From: Byssothecium circinans
Taxonomy: Eukaryota; Ascomycota; Dothideomycetes; Pleosporales; Massarinaceae
Length of the DNA stretch: 55,330 nt
Direction: 5' to 3'
Assembly: GCA_010015675.1 (NCBI GenBank)
Contig: ML976993.1
Span: forward strand, 497,913 to 553,242
The notes under the pieces: generated by a model
Told to the model about the DNA's origin: nothing
Seen by the model: the letters and a program-made list of their open reading frames with translations, nothing else
Database searches by the model: none
Translations under genes and position numbers: made by a program
Part shown: positions 10,591-19,110 of the stretch, in pieces
Layout of the letters: each line of letters starts with the position of its first letter
Position numbering within the stretch: the first letter of the stretch is position 1

Positions 10591-11304
10591 ATGTCAAGCA
10601 CCAAGACATCCTCATGGCTAGTCCTCGCCATCGCATCCGGAGCCTGTGCGGCTTTCAATGGTGTCTTCGCGAAGCTGTTCGTCCCATCTAACATGTATTG
10701 TCATCAGAGCTGGCTGCTGACCATGCGAATAGTACAACGACGGAGCTTACAGCGTCTTGGTCGAGCGCTGTATCCCAAACTTTTCACCTCAGTCCATCAA
10801 ATAAGGTGGTCGAGTTCGGGATACGTGGAGTATGTCTTCTCTCACATGCCACTTTCATATCTTCACCTTTGTATGACAGCGTCCTAACAGGACCAAATAC
10901 AGCTCTTCTTTGCACTTAACCTCCTCTTTAATGCCATAATGTGGGGACTTTTCACCCGTGCACTTACCCTCGCTTCCTCCACCGTGCGCGTGTCCGTTAT
11001 CAATACGTCCGCGAATTTCATGATAACGGCGATTCTGGGTCTGCTCATCTTTTCCGAATCGCTACCAGGACTGTGGTGGATTGGTGCGAGCATGTTGGTT
11101 GCCGGAAGTGTTATCATCGGACGGAGGGATGAGGGGACTGAGAAGAGCAAGACTGCTGTAGAGGGGGAGGGACGTAGAGAGGCGGATGCGGATGTGGGGA
11201 TGTTCAGGGATAGTGAGGAAGAGGAGGACAGCGAGGCGCTTGAGTTGAACACTGTCAAGGATAGTGAAGAGGAGGGGAGTGGAGACGATGCGGTCTTGAA
11301 ATAG
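10591..11304 (+). CDS. TMEM42/EamA-like small membrane protein
   Basis: Three exons (introns 10677-10732 and 10830-10902) give 194 residues. Hydrophobic segments lie at about 8-28, in the segment starting LFFALNLLFNAIMWGLF, in the segment around NFMITAILGLLIFSE, and in LWWIGASMLVAGSVIIGRR. NTSANF followed by GLLIFSE and GSVIIGRRDE is typical of TMEM42-type half-size relatives of the drug/metabolite (EamA) transporters. The C-terminal tail of about 50 residues is strongly acidic (EEEEDSEALEL, DSEEEGSGDD). The transported substrate is unknown. The first donor (GTTCGT) is unusual but the resulting frame fits the family. Confidence 0.75.
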
Positions 11305-11865
11305 ATGGATGATCGCTGTGGGTTTTCTGGACGAGAGACATCTGGAATCGCAGACTCGCGACCTGGGATCATCGATACATCACCACAGCTCTGATCCAAT
11401 AGTATAGCAAACCGCATACCCCAGCTTTGAAAACTTGCAGCCAACTTTCCCAGGCACCTACGGCTACTTCTACGAATCTTTCACTATGGTGATAAATCAA
11501 GGAAGGGGAGTCTTCGCTATTACGGTTTTCATCACAGAGCAAACGGCTTCTCTGCAGCGCTCGGTTTGCAACCTTAGCGGAACTACGGTTGCTGCTTGAG
11601 ATTTTTTCCCTTCCACTGCATCGTCACTTGGTGACCGTTAACTGCTGTCACCTCTGTTTTTCGATCAACGGCTTGGCCCTTGCTCACGTTAAGCTTCTCG
11701 ATTCATCGTCACCTTCACTGCTGCCTCGCCCGCTGGTCTGCGCGTACCCGGCCGCCTTCATATAAAAGCGCCTGTTCCACGCCCGCTTCGAGTTTCGCCG
11801 ACAACCCAACCCTCAACTTCTTCTCACAACGCAACCTCTGCAACCACCCTCAGGAACCAAGCATA
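11305..11865. other. Intergenic with promoter of the Gly-rich protein gene
   Basis: Contains a TATA box at 11761-11768 and pyrimidine-rich sequence before the start at 11866. Nothing else recognised. Confidence 0.55.
11761..11768 (+). promoter_or_regulatory. TATA box TATAAAAG
   Basis: A consensus TATA box 98 bp upstream of the next ATG, in a position that would give a 5' leader of roughly 70 bases. Confidence 0.5.
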
Positions 11866-12635
11866 ATGGCCGTCCCTAGCTCCAAATTCAGCGCTCGCGC
11901 TCCTCCCTTCATCCCCGGCGCACTCGTCCATCCCCCGACTCCCGCCGATGATGACTTATTCCAGGATGCGATGGGTCTCAATGTCCAAGCCCAGTCTTTC
12001 ATGACCTCCCAGGGCCACCAGGGTGCATCTTTCCTACCGCCGCCGTTCGTTCCCCGCGGCCAGACTCCTCCGTAAGTAGTACATGGGCCACCCCGATGCC
12101 CATCATAGCTCTATATGTAAGCTAATAGTAAACCAGCATCCGCGATACATACAAACCTGACGTCAACGACCCGTGGTTTGGCCAGCTAGATGAGGTCGCG
12201 CAACACGAGCAGCGGCAGAACACCCCGCGCGAGCTCAATGCATTTCAGCAGTATAGTCCTTCGTCCGCGGCAACTCCTCATGTCTCTAGCGTCAACAAGG
12301 CTTCCGACTACCCACCCCCTCCTTCGTTCTCCAACCCAGCCGCTAGCACCGGATTCATGGGCGGTGTCGGCAACGGAGGTTACCCGTACACGCCCCATCC
12401 TGGCTTTGGCGGCCCGTCTGGCGAGCCTGTTTATGCCACTGCTCCTGCACAAGCCGGTCAGATGTTCGAGGGTCGCGGCAACGGTCATGGCAAGAAGAAG
12501 GGCAAGAAGGGCGGCAACGGTGGGAACGGTCGCGTCCAGGGTCAGTATGGTGACCAGGGTTATCAGGGCCATCGCAATGGCGGTTATGGTCAGGGTCCTC
12601 AGGGCGGATATGGTGGTCATGGCGGTCAATGGTAG
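11866..12635 (+). CDS. Uncharacterised protein with Gly-rich, basic C-terminus
   Basis: Two exons (intron 12072-12136, GTAAGT...ACCAG) encode 234 residues starting MAVPSSKFSARAPPF. The N-terminal half is Pro-rich and contains a short ordered-looking segment, DTYKPDVNDPWFGQLDEVAQ. The C-terminal half is low complexity: a basic GKKKGKKGG patch followed by repeated GG/GY/QG units (GYGQGPQGGYGGHGG). Such tails occur in RNA-binding and condensate-forming proteins, but I recognise no folded RNA-binding domain, so no function is assigned. The preceding TATA box suggests a well-expressed gene. Confidence 0.7.
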
Positions 12636-13049
12636 ATAAGCGTGGTTGGTGTGTATTTCGGATCGATGGCGCCTGGCGATTGTGCAGGGTCGAATATGAC
12701 GATTCATGGCTCTTTTGAGGGTCGGTTCACGTGTGATCGGGCGGCAAAAGATAGATGAATGGGATCTCATACTCAGTACACTGAACGGATGATTTGATAG
12801 TACCTTGACCGAACGTGCCCCGAACAAACGACTAGTATACGAAACGTAACCAAAGCTCCTGCCTGTACTTCCCAAATCTATCGATACGTAGTCCCTCAAC
12901 GTCCTTGAAATCCAGGACAGTACGTAGGTCGATATAATACCATACCGACAACTCCCCTTTCCCTAATCTCAATTAACAAAATCACTATCGCTAACAATCC
13001 CCACACACCGAACCTAACCTACACTAAGCACTTACTCAACCCTCTCCCT
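12636..13049. other. Convergent 3' intergenic region
   Basis: Lies between two converging genes. CT-rich near 13040-13090 (end of the minus-strand gene). The long minus-strand open frame across 12186-12899 is antisense to the Gly-rich gene and not credible. Confidence 0.55.
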
Positions 13050-13529
13050 CTACTCCCTACTCTTCCTCCCCCTCCCCCTCCCCCTACCCAAACAACACCC
13101 CTCCTCCTCCTCACAATGCCAAAAGCACTCCCCCCTCCACCAACAACTACACAGCGCCACCCCCCAGATACACAAGATGGCAAAGACGAAGAAACCCGCG
13201 AGCAGGCCGCATACTACGTAGAAGTTGCGGTTCTCGCGCTCGAGTTGTTTGGGGCGCCAGGCTTCGGGGATGTCGGCGGGGGAGATGGCGTGGAGGGTGG
13301 GTTCGGGGGAGGGGGAGGTTGTTTGGGTGGTGGTAGATGTGGTGGTGGTGGAGGTAGAGAAGGGCGAGGAGGGGGACTCGGGGACGATGGTTTTGTTTTT
13401 GGCGAAGTGCTGCTTTGAGAAGTGCGATGTTATGAGTGCGGTGAGGGGGGTTGGGTCGTTGTAGCTTGGGGGAAGAAAGGATGTGGGTGGTGCTTCTGCG
13501 ATCGCGGTGGCGATGGTTAGGACATCCAT
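13050..13529 (-). CDS. Hypothetical single-pass membrane protein
   Basis: Single exon of 159 codons beginning MDVLTIATAIAEA. A Ser/Thr/Pro-rich stretch (about residues 45-78) precedes ENRNFY and one transmembrane segment, VVCGLLAGFFVFAILCIWGV. A short Cys-rich tail follows (CSCWWRGECFWHCEEEEGCC), then a basic end (GRGRGRGRKSRE). The 10-12 Cys in the tail could be palmitoylated or bind metal; this is inference. No family recognised. The region upstream in frame is hydrophobic (PLAFLAVI), so a signal peptide from an unseen exon is possible, but no upstream ATG exists before a stop. Confidence 0.5.
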   Translation of the reverse strand: MDVLTIATAIAEAPPTSFLPPSYNDPTPLTALITSHFSKQHFAKNKTIVPESPSSPFSTSTTTTSTTTQTTSPSPEPTLHAISPADIPEAWRPKQLERENRNFYVVCGLLAGFFVFAILCIWGVALCSCWWRGECFWHCEEEEGCCLGRGRGRGRKSRE

Positions 13530-13939
13530 GATGACTGCGAGAAAAGCGAGTGGCAGATGGGAAGTACTGTGGATGAAGGTGGCAGCTATTGCGATTCAAA
13601 AGAGAGGGAGATTTCTTCAGTTAGGTAGTCCGTTAGTCAGTGAGCGGAGAAATATGTTGTGGGAGTTCGGTTCCATCGTCATGGTGGTCGCGTCCAATGG
13701 ATCGTGAAGCATCTCTCATCATGCAAGTGGTTGAAGCCAATCGTAGCATTGCTAGTTCAAAGACGAGGGCGGAACGCCGCAATGTAATCGTAATCTTGGA
13801 ATGGTTAAATGGTTACTATTGGAGGATATCTCACAACGAGTACGACTGTGTGGTATGTTGAACGTGGATATGATTCTAAGATGCACAATTCGTGCGAGGT
13901 ATGGCAGTCGCTAGCCAAGGTAAGCGCGTGATTACCAAT
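13530..13939. other. Intergenic
   Basis: Spacer between the membrane-protein gene start and the panC 3' end. No gene or clear element seen. Confidence 0.5.
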
Positions 13940-15010
13940 TTACAGGATAGGATCTAGCACGATGTTATCAATCAATCTGACAGGTATCTGCCCGCCTCCA
14001 ATACCCAATTCTTCGTCTTCGCGAGGCTGTTCGACTGGAAGCATCTTGACCGCGCCACTCAATATCGCACCACGCGTCTCGTCCACTTCTTCCACCTCTT
14101 CCATAGTGTCCGGATCAGCTAGGCTAATGTAGTCGACCTCAAACATAGCGCGCTGGTTGAGTGGCAGACTCTCTTGCTGCAACAGGGCATTGTTCGCGTG
14201 ATCATTCGCTTGCCAGAGGATATCACCCCTTTTCCTCTTACCAGCTTTGTACTGTGCCTCTGCTTTGCGAAGAGATTGATTCAGAACGATGCCCACATTG
14301 CGTCGGCGTGCGCCTAGATAGACGTTGCGTGAAGAAAGTGCTAATCCGTCGGATTCTCGTGCTGTTGCACCTATCCTGACGTCCATGTTCAGATGAAAGT
14401 CTTTGACGAGCCTTTTGATGACTACAGTCTGCTGAATGTCCTTTTGGCCAAAGTACACACGGTCTGGAGCGCATATGTTGAACAACTTCATGCACACAGT
14501 CGCGACGCCGCGGAAGAAGACAGGGCGTGACGCTCCCTCGAGTAATTGGCCGAGCGGCCGCATCTCAATGAACGACCCAACGCCGGGTATACTGCTGTCC
14601 GGCGGCAGGGTGGGATACATCGTCTTCGTGCTCGGCGCAAACACGGTAGATACGCGTCCAGCGCCCACACTGGCGAGCTCTCGGTCCACGGTATTGAGCA
14701 TTCGTAGATCTGTCTCCCATGTCTTGGGATACGAGTCGAGGTCCTCGTTCAGACCAAATTGGGTGGGGTTCACGTAGATGGAGACGAAGACGTCGGTGTT
14801 CTCGGCGGCGGCTTGTCGGACGAGAGAGAGGTGACCCTCGTGGAGTGCGCCCATGGTGGGGACGAGGCCGACAGTGCGTTTGTTGAGGGAAAGCTCCCTG
14901 CGGTACTCGCGTAGGGGGGCTACTTCGTGGAATATTTGGGTGCGGGGAGCGAAGGAGCCCGCAGTGCGGAGTGCTGCGGTGGTGGAGAGAGCACGAACAT
15001 TGTTCGCCAT
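13940..15010 (-). CDS. PAN6: Pantothenate synthetase (pantoate-beta-alanine ligase)
   Basis: Joins pantoate and beta-alanine with ATP to make vitamin B5, the precursor of coenzyme A. Single exon, 356 residues from the ATG at MANNVRALSTT. Family signatures are LVPTMGALHEGH (ATP-binding HIGH-like motif), VNPTQFG, YFGQKDIQQ (KD-x-QQ loop) and RESDGLALSSRN. The first 25 residues are rich in Ala/Arg/Ser/Thr without acids, so a mitochondrial targeting sequence is possible. The enzyme core has a fungal-style insertion before FAPSTKTMYP. The gene is divergent from DBP7. Confidence 0.95.
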   Translation of the reverse strand: MANNVRALSTTAALRTAGSFAPRTQIFHEVAPLREYRRELSLNKRTVGLVPTMGALHEGHLSLVRQAAAENTDVFVSIYVNPTQFGLNEDLDSYPKTWETDLRMLNTVDRELASVGAGRVSTVFAPSTKTMYPTLPPDSSIPGVGSFIEMRPLGQLLEGASRPVFFRGVATVCMKLFNICAPDRVYFGQKDIQQTVVIKRLVKDFHLNMDVRIGATARESDGLALSSRNVYLGARRRNVGIVLNQSLRKAEAQYKAGKRKRGDILWQANDHANNALLQQESLPLNQRAMFEVDYISLADPDTMEEVEEVDETRGAILSGAVKMLPVEQPREDEELGIGGGQIPVRLIDNIVLDPIL

Positions 15011-15451
15011 ATGGGATGCCGAGGGGCGCAAAAAGCGCAGAGATGGATTTAGGTATGTCTTTAGTACTGGAGTCGATGAGTATAGAAAGTCAATGGTCTG
15101 TGTGGGTGTTGCCTACCGCTCAATCGCAGATCCATTGCGGAGGTTGCGGAGAGGCTGCGGGCCACAGCTCCCGCGGTTGTACTCATGGGGGATGCTGCTG
15201 GTTGAGTTCGAGATGAAAAGACCTTCGTATGATGGCTGAACGGAAATGAAGTGAAGCGAAAGCCATCTCCACTTCGAAAACCTGACAAGGGAAGGGAGTC
15301 TCTGCTGTGCGCTGTAGATATCTTCACGGTGCATCACGTGCCGATGCTAGTGTCCGTGCGCTGCTCCACCAAAAAGTTTCGGTGTTGCAGTTTTCACAAG
15401 CTCATTTCAACCGGCAATACCGACCAGCACCCGTTGCCGAAAAGGAGCAAG
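15011..15451. promoter_or_regulatory. Divergent promoter region PAN6-DBP7
   Basis: 441 bp between the two start codons. The DBP7 frame is open upstream to an ATG at 15251 (67 extra codons), but that extension has no family character. The conserved start is MADDGMLLNF. Confidence 0.5.
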
Positions 15452-17938
15452 ATGGCAGACGATGGCATGCTCCTCAACTTTTCTATCCCAGAAGCCGGCA
15501 TTCTGAACAAGCCGAAATTCAAAGGCGGGGCTTGGAGGGACCGGTTGACCGCGAAGAAGTCGGCCGCGAATTGGCATTCGAAGGCCACGGAACGATTGAC
15601 GGGAGAAAAACCTGCGCCGAAAGTAACTGGAAAAGCTACAGATGTGAATCTCACAGAATTGGGACCACGAGCGAAACCGTCACCAGCAGCGCAAAACGAT
15701 GATATCGACTTTGAACGACCAGCAAAGAGACCGCGAGTGGGCGAGGGGAAGAAGATTACGTTCGACAACGATGATGCACCGACTGCGGATTTCAGGCCGC
15801 AGTCGAGCGTGAATGTAACGAAGAAGGCGGGAGAGAAGCAGGATGCATCAAAAGGCGGGAAACAGATCATCTCATCGCTCTTCTCCTACAACCCCACCTC
15901 GACCACGAAGCCCGAGCAGCAGGAGCCCGAGAACGACGAGCTGATCGAACCCTCGAATGCGCCGCTCACGAGCGAGCTTGATACGTTCACCTCCCTTGGT
16001 ATAACCACCTCGCTGGCAACGCATCTGCTGAAGAAGATGGATCTGAAGGCGCCGACTGCGATACAGAAAGCGGCGATAACACAGTTGCTTAAGGATGATT
16101 CGGATGCATTTATACAGGCCGAGACGGGTTCGGGAAAGACGCTGTCATATCTACTGCCCATCGTACAAAGGCTCATGGAATTATCGGCGAATATGAAGAA
16201 GCGGAAGGTGGACGAATCGGTGTCAAGGCAGTCTGGCTTATTCGCCATTATTTTAGCTCCAACTCGGGAATTGAGTAAGCAAATTGCGACTGTATTAGAC
16301 AATTTGCTACGATGTGCGCACTGGCTGGTGGCCACCACTGTCATCGGTGGTGAGAAGAAGAAGTCGGAGAAGGCACGTTTACGGAAAGGCATCAACATCT
16401 TAGTTGCAACGCCTGGTCGACTGGCAGATCATCTGGAACACACGGAAGTGTTGGACGTAAGCAATGTGCGGTGGCTGGTGCTTGACGAAGGTGACCGTCT
16501 CATGGAACTGGGCTTTGAGGATGAGATCCAAAAGATCGTGGGGAACTTGAACAATCGGATGAAGGTGAAGAAAGACGCAAAATCCGTGATACCAGGTCTG
16601 CCCAACAAGCGAACAACAGTTCTATGTTCTGCGACTATGAAGATGGACGTGGAACGACTGGGCCAGATCAGTTTGAAGGACGCTGTACATATCAAGCCGG
16701 ACCCTTCTGTGACTGCGGAGAAGAATGTAGGAAAGAATGATGAGGACCAAGGCTTCTACGCGCCAGCACAGTTGAAGCAGTCTTACGCTGTAGTAGCCCC
16801 CAAGCTTCGGCTCGTATCCCTCATCGGCATGCTTAAGCGGTCTTTTACACGGAAAGGCTCAGTCATGAAAGCCATTGTTTTCATTTCTTGCGCAGACTCC
16901 GTCGACTTCCATTTCGACCTACTCACCAGCAAGCTCGAAGAAGAGGAGGCGGATTCCAAGAAAGAAGAGAAAGCTGAAGATGAGGAGTCGAATAAGGGGA
17001 AAAGGGCAAAGGCTAAACCTCAAGCAGACCCAACGAAACTCACAATGACTTATGCAGAGTCGCCAACGCTATCCCCGAGAACCCATACCGTCACAGCATA
17101 CCGTCTCCACGGATCACTGCAACAATCCCTTCGGACATCAACCCTCGCACACTTTACCAAGAACCCAGAAGCCTCCGTCCTTATAGCTACCGATGTCGCG
17201 TCCCGCGGTCTTGATCTTCCCAACGTCGACTTGGTCATTGAATTCGACCCCGCGTTCGCCCGAGAAGACCATCTTCATCGCATCGGTCGCACAGCACGTG
17301 CCGGTCGCGATGGCCGCGCATGCATCTTCCTCATGCCCGGCTGTGAAGAAGGCTACGTCGACATTCTTAAGAGCGACCGCAAAGATGGTGAAACAGGTGT
17401 CCACATCAGCAGGCAAGACGCCGACGAGATTCTCAAAAAGGGACTCGTCACTTCCGGCGTGACAAAAGACAAGACTGCGTTCATGGAAAGGGCAACGGAT
17501 TTGCAGTTGAATATCGAACGCTGGGCGCTGGCATCTCCCGCCCGACTCGAAAGTGCCCGCCGAGCCTACCAATCTCATGTCCGTGCCTACGCTACCCACG
17601 TAGCCGCCGAACGCGGATACTTCGACATCAAGCAACTACATCTTGGTCACTTAGCCAAGGCATTCGCGCTGCGTGAGCGGCCGAGCGGGATGAAAGTACC
17701 TGGTCTCAGGACCGGTGGTGGAAGGGAGGATAAGAGGCCGGTGAAGGTTCGGGGTGCTGCGAAGAAAGCAAGCGCAGAGGGAGAGGGTGGTGAAGTGAAG
17801 ATTGGTAAAGCAGATCTTAGGGAAGATTTGCCTGAGAGGGAGGATACTGAAGAGGCGAAGAAGATGAGAAAGGCAGTACGGGCAAGGGAGAAGTTCATGA
17901 GGCATGCGGGGATGGCTGATGAGTTTAATCTGGGGTAG
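15452..17938 (+). CDS. DBP7: DEAD-box ATP-dependent RNA helicase Dbp7
   Basis: Nucleolar helicase needed for early 60S assembly. Single exon, 828 residues. MLLNFSIP near the N-terminus and GGAWRDR are typical of Dbp7. Motifs in order: AETGSGKT (about 223), APTRELSKQ, TPGRLADHLE, VLDEGDRLMELGF (about 341; DEGD instead of DEAD, as in yeast Dbp7), CSATM (about 391), TDVASRGLDLP and HRIGRTARAGRDG (about 608). A Lys/Glu-rich insertion (SKKEEKAEDEESNKGKRAKAK) interrupts the second RecA domain, and a basic tail ends in RHAGMADEFNLG. No introns. Confidence 0.95.
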   Translation: MADDGMLLNFSIPEAGILNKPKFKGGAWRDRLTAKKSAANWHSKATERLTGEKPAPKVTGKATDVNLTELGPRAKPSPAAQNDDIDFERPAKRPRVGEGKKITFDNDDAPTADFRPQSSVNVTKKAGEKQDASKGGKQIISSLFSYNPTSTTKPEQQEPENDELIEPSNAPLTSELDTFTSLGITTSLATHLLKKMDLKAPTAIQKAAITQLLKDDSDAFIQAETGSGKTLSYLLPIVQRLMELSANMKKRKVDESVSRQSGLFAIILAPTRELSKQIATVLDNLLRCAHWLVATTVIGGEKKKSEKARLRKGINILVATPGRLADHLEHTEVLDVSNVRWLVLDEGDRLMELGFEDEIQKIVGNLNNRMKVKKDAKSVIPGLPNKRTTVLCSATMKMDVERLGQISLKDAVHIKPDPSVTAEKNVGKNDEDQGFYAPAQLKQSYAVVAPKLRLVSLIGMLKRSFTRKGSVMKAIVFISCADSVDFHFDLLTSKLEEEEADSKKEEKAEDEESNKGKRAKAKPQADPTKLTMTYAESPTLSPRTHTVTAYRLHGSLQQSLRTSTLAHFTKNPEASVLIATDVASRGLDLPNVDLVIEFDPAFAREDHLHRIGRTARAGRDGRACIFLMPGCEEGYVDILKSDRKDGETGVHISRQDADEILKKGLVTSGVTKDKTAFMERATDLQLNIERWALASPARLESARRAYQSHVRAYATHVAAERGYFDIKQLHLGHLAKAFALRERPSGMKVPGLRTGGGREDKRPVKVRGAAKKASAEGEGGEVKIGKADLREDLPEREDTEEAKKMRKAVRAREKFMRHAGMADEFNLG

Positions 17939-18386
17939 AGAGGATATCTTTATAGCATTTAGGAGGTATTAGAAGCAGAACTTGTTGAAATGGTCATCTT
18001 TCTAAACGAAGTACTTTCGTGGTTGTCTTCATCCTTCATTCATATACGTTAAGCTAAATCTGGGGGTAGTTTCACTCGGAATCGACACGGAGCTTGTATT
18101 CAGCACATTTAGCGCATCTGCAGAGTGACGTGCATCCGACCGATCAACTTAACATCGCGCTAATGTAGAGCGTGAATGACTCCGGTACCATCGAGTCGCC
18201 GTTTCAGCCTCTCGGCACTAAAACCAAGAGTTCGAAGATTTTCAACGACGCTGAAGATGGATAGATACTCTCTCCTTGTATCTTCCAACCTCACTTCCAT
18301 TCACCGTTCCCAATCCTACAAACACCACCCTATCCCTCCAGCTCCCATGCCCAACCAATCCAAGCGCATCCTCACGTACATGCAAA
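17939..18386. other. Intergenic, 3' of DBP7
   Basis: No gene recognised. An open frame without ATG leads into the broken gene that follows. Confidence 0.5.
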
Positions 18387-19110
18387 ATGATTGACCCCCT
18401 TGGCACAGCAACCAGAATCTCCCTCTACACCACGCACCTCCTCATCAACGATCTGACCAACATCCTCAAGTCGCCGAGTCCCATTCCAGTTCTCCTTTCT
18501 GAAATCTCTGCCGTCGAAACGGCCCGGAAACCGCTGCAAAAGACCATATCCGCGGAGTGGAAATTCTTCGGATCCACGATTCCCAAGCAACTAGAAACAG
18601 TGGTTAGAAATTATGAGAAGCTCTGCGAGGGTTTGAGAGCTGAGGTTGGATCGAGCCTGCAGCTGCAGCGGCGACGGCTGGGAAGTTTGAGATTAGGATA
18701 AGGGAAGTGGAGAGGGGAGGTGGATGAGCATGTAGGTGAGGTCGTCTTTGATAAGGGGAGAGTGAAGGCTGTAGTTTTCCTTTTGAATATTGAGGATGTT
18801 CTGACTTTGTGAATCCATCTAATCCTTATCCTTCTCCTTCTCTATCTCCGTCTCTAGAACATCATCTTTCTGCGGTAATTGTATGGTGCTTCGATATAAG
18901 ACAGAGCACAAGTCCCTAGTCCTTCCATAACCCCTCGCTTACTCACTCACACGGATACACACACGTGCACCCCTCCCATACTGCGGAAGAAGTCAGGCAG
19001 CCGGTTTCTAGCAGGAGAGCTAATATCGAGGATGCTATCGTGGCGATTGACGTGCAAATCGCGGGGTTTGAGGATGATGTGAGGAGCTCGCGGGAGCTTG
19101 CGGAGAGTAG
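18387..19110 (+). pseudogene. Broken fungal STAND-type N-terminal domain gene
   Basis: The ATG begins MIDPLGTATRIS, like the MDPLS/MDPFS starts of fungal NOD-like (STAND) proteins with the PF17111-type N-terminal domain. VLLSEISAVETARKPLQKT and LETVVRNYEKLCEGLRAEVG resemble its helices, but the frame stops at 18701. The next helix-like piece (VVFDKGRVKAVVFLLNIEDVL, about 18740-18810) and a later one (RRANIEDAIVAIDVQIAGFE, about 19010-19070) are in separate frames broken by stops. No NACHT or NB-ARC domain follows. I read this as a decayed remnant; a spliced short gene is the alternative. The family call is from pattern memory. Confidence 0.45.

Noticed and set aside
12186..12899. Minus-strand open frame of 237 codons
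   Set aside because: Antisense to the Gly-rich protein gene, whose splicing and codon pattern are convincing; the frame is a by-product of GC-rich repeats.
13050..13100. C-rich tract as a telomere-like or regulatory repeat
   Set aside because: It is the coding sequence for the basic GRGRGRGRK tail of the membrane protein.
15011..15031. Longer pantothenate synthetase start (seven extra codons)
   Set aside because: The upstream start codon would be TTG; the first ATG is at 15010.
15251..15451. 67-codon N-terminal extension of Dbp7
   Set aside because: Not related to the family; Dbp7 proteins begin near the MADDGMLLNF segment.
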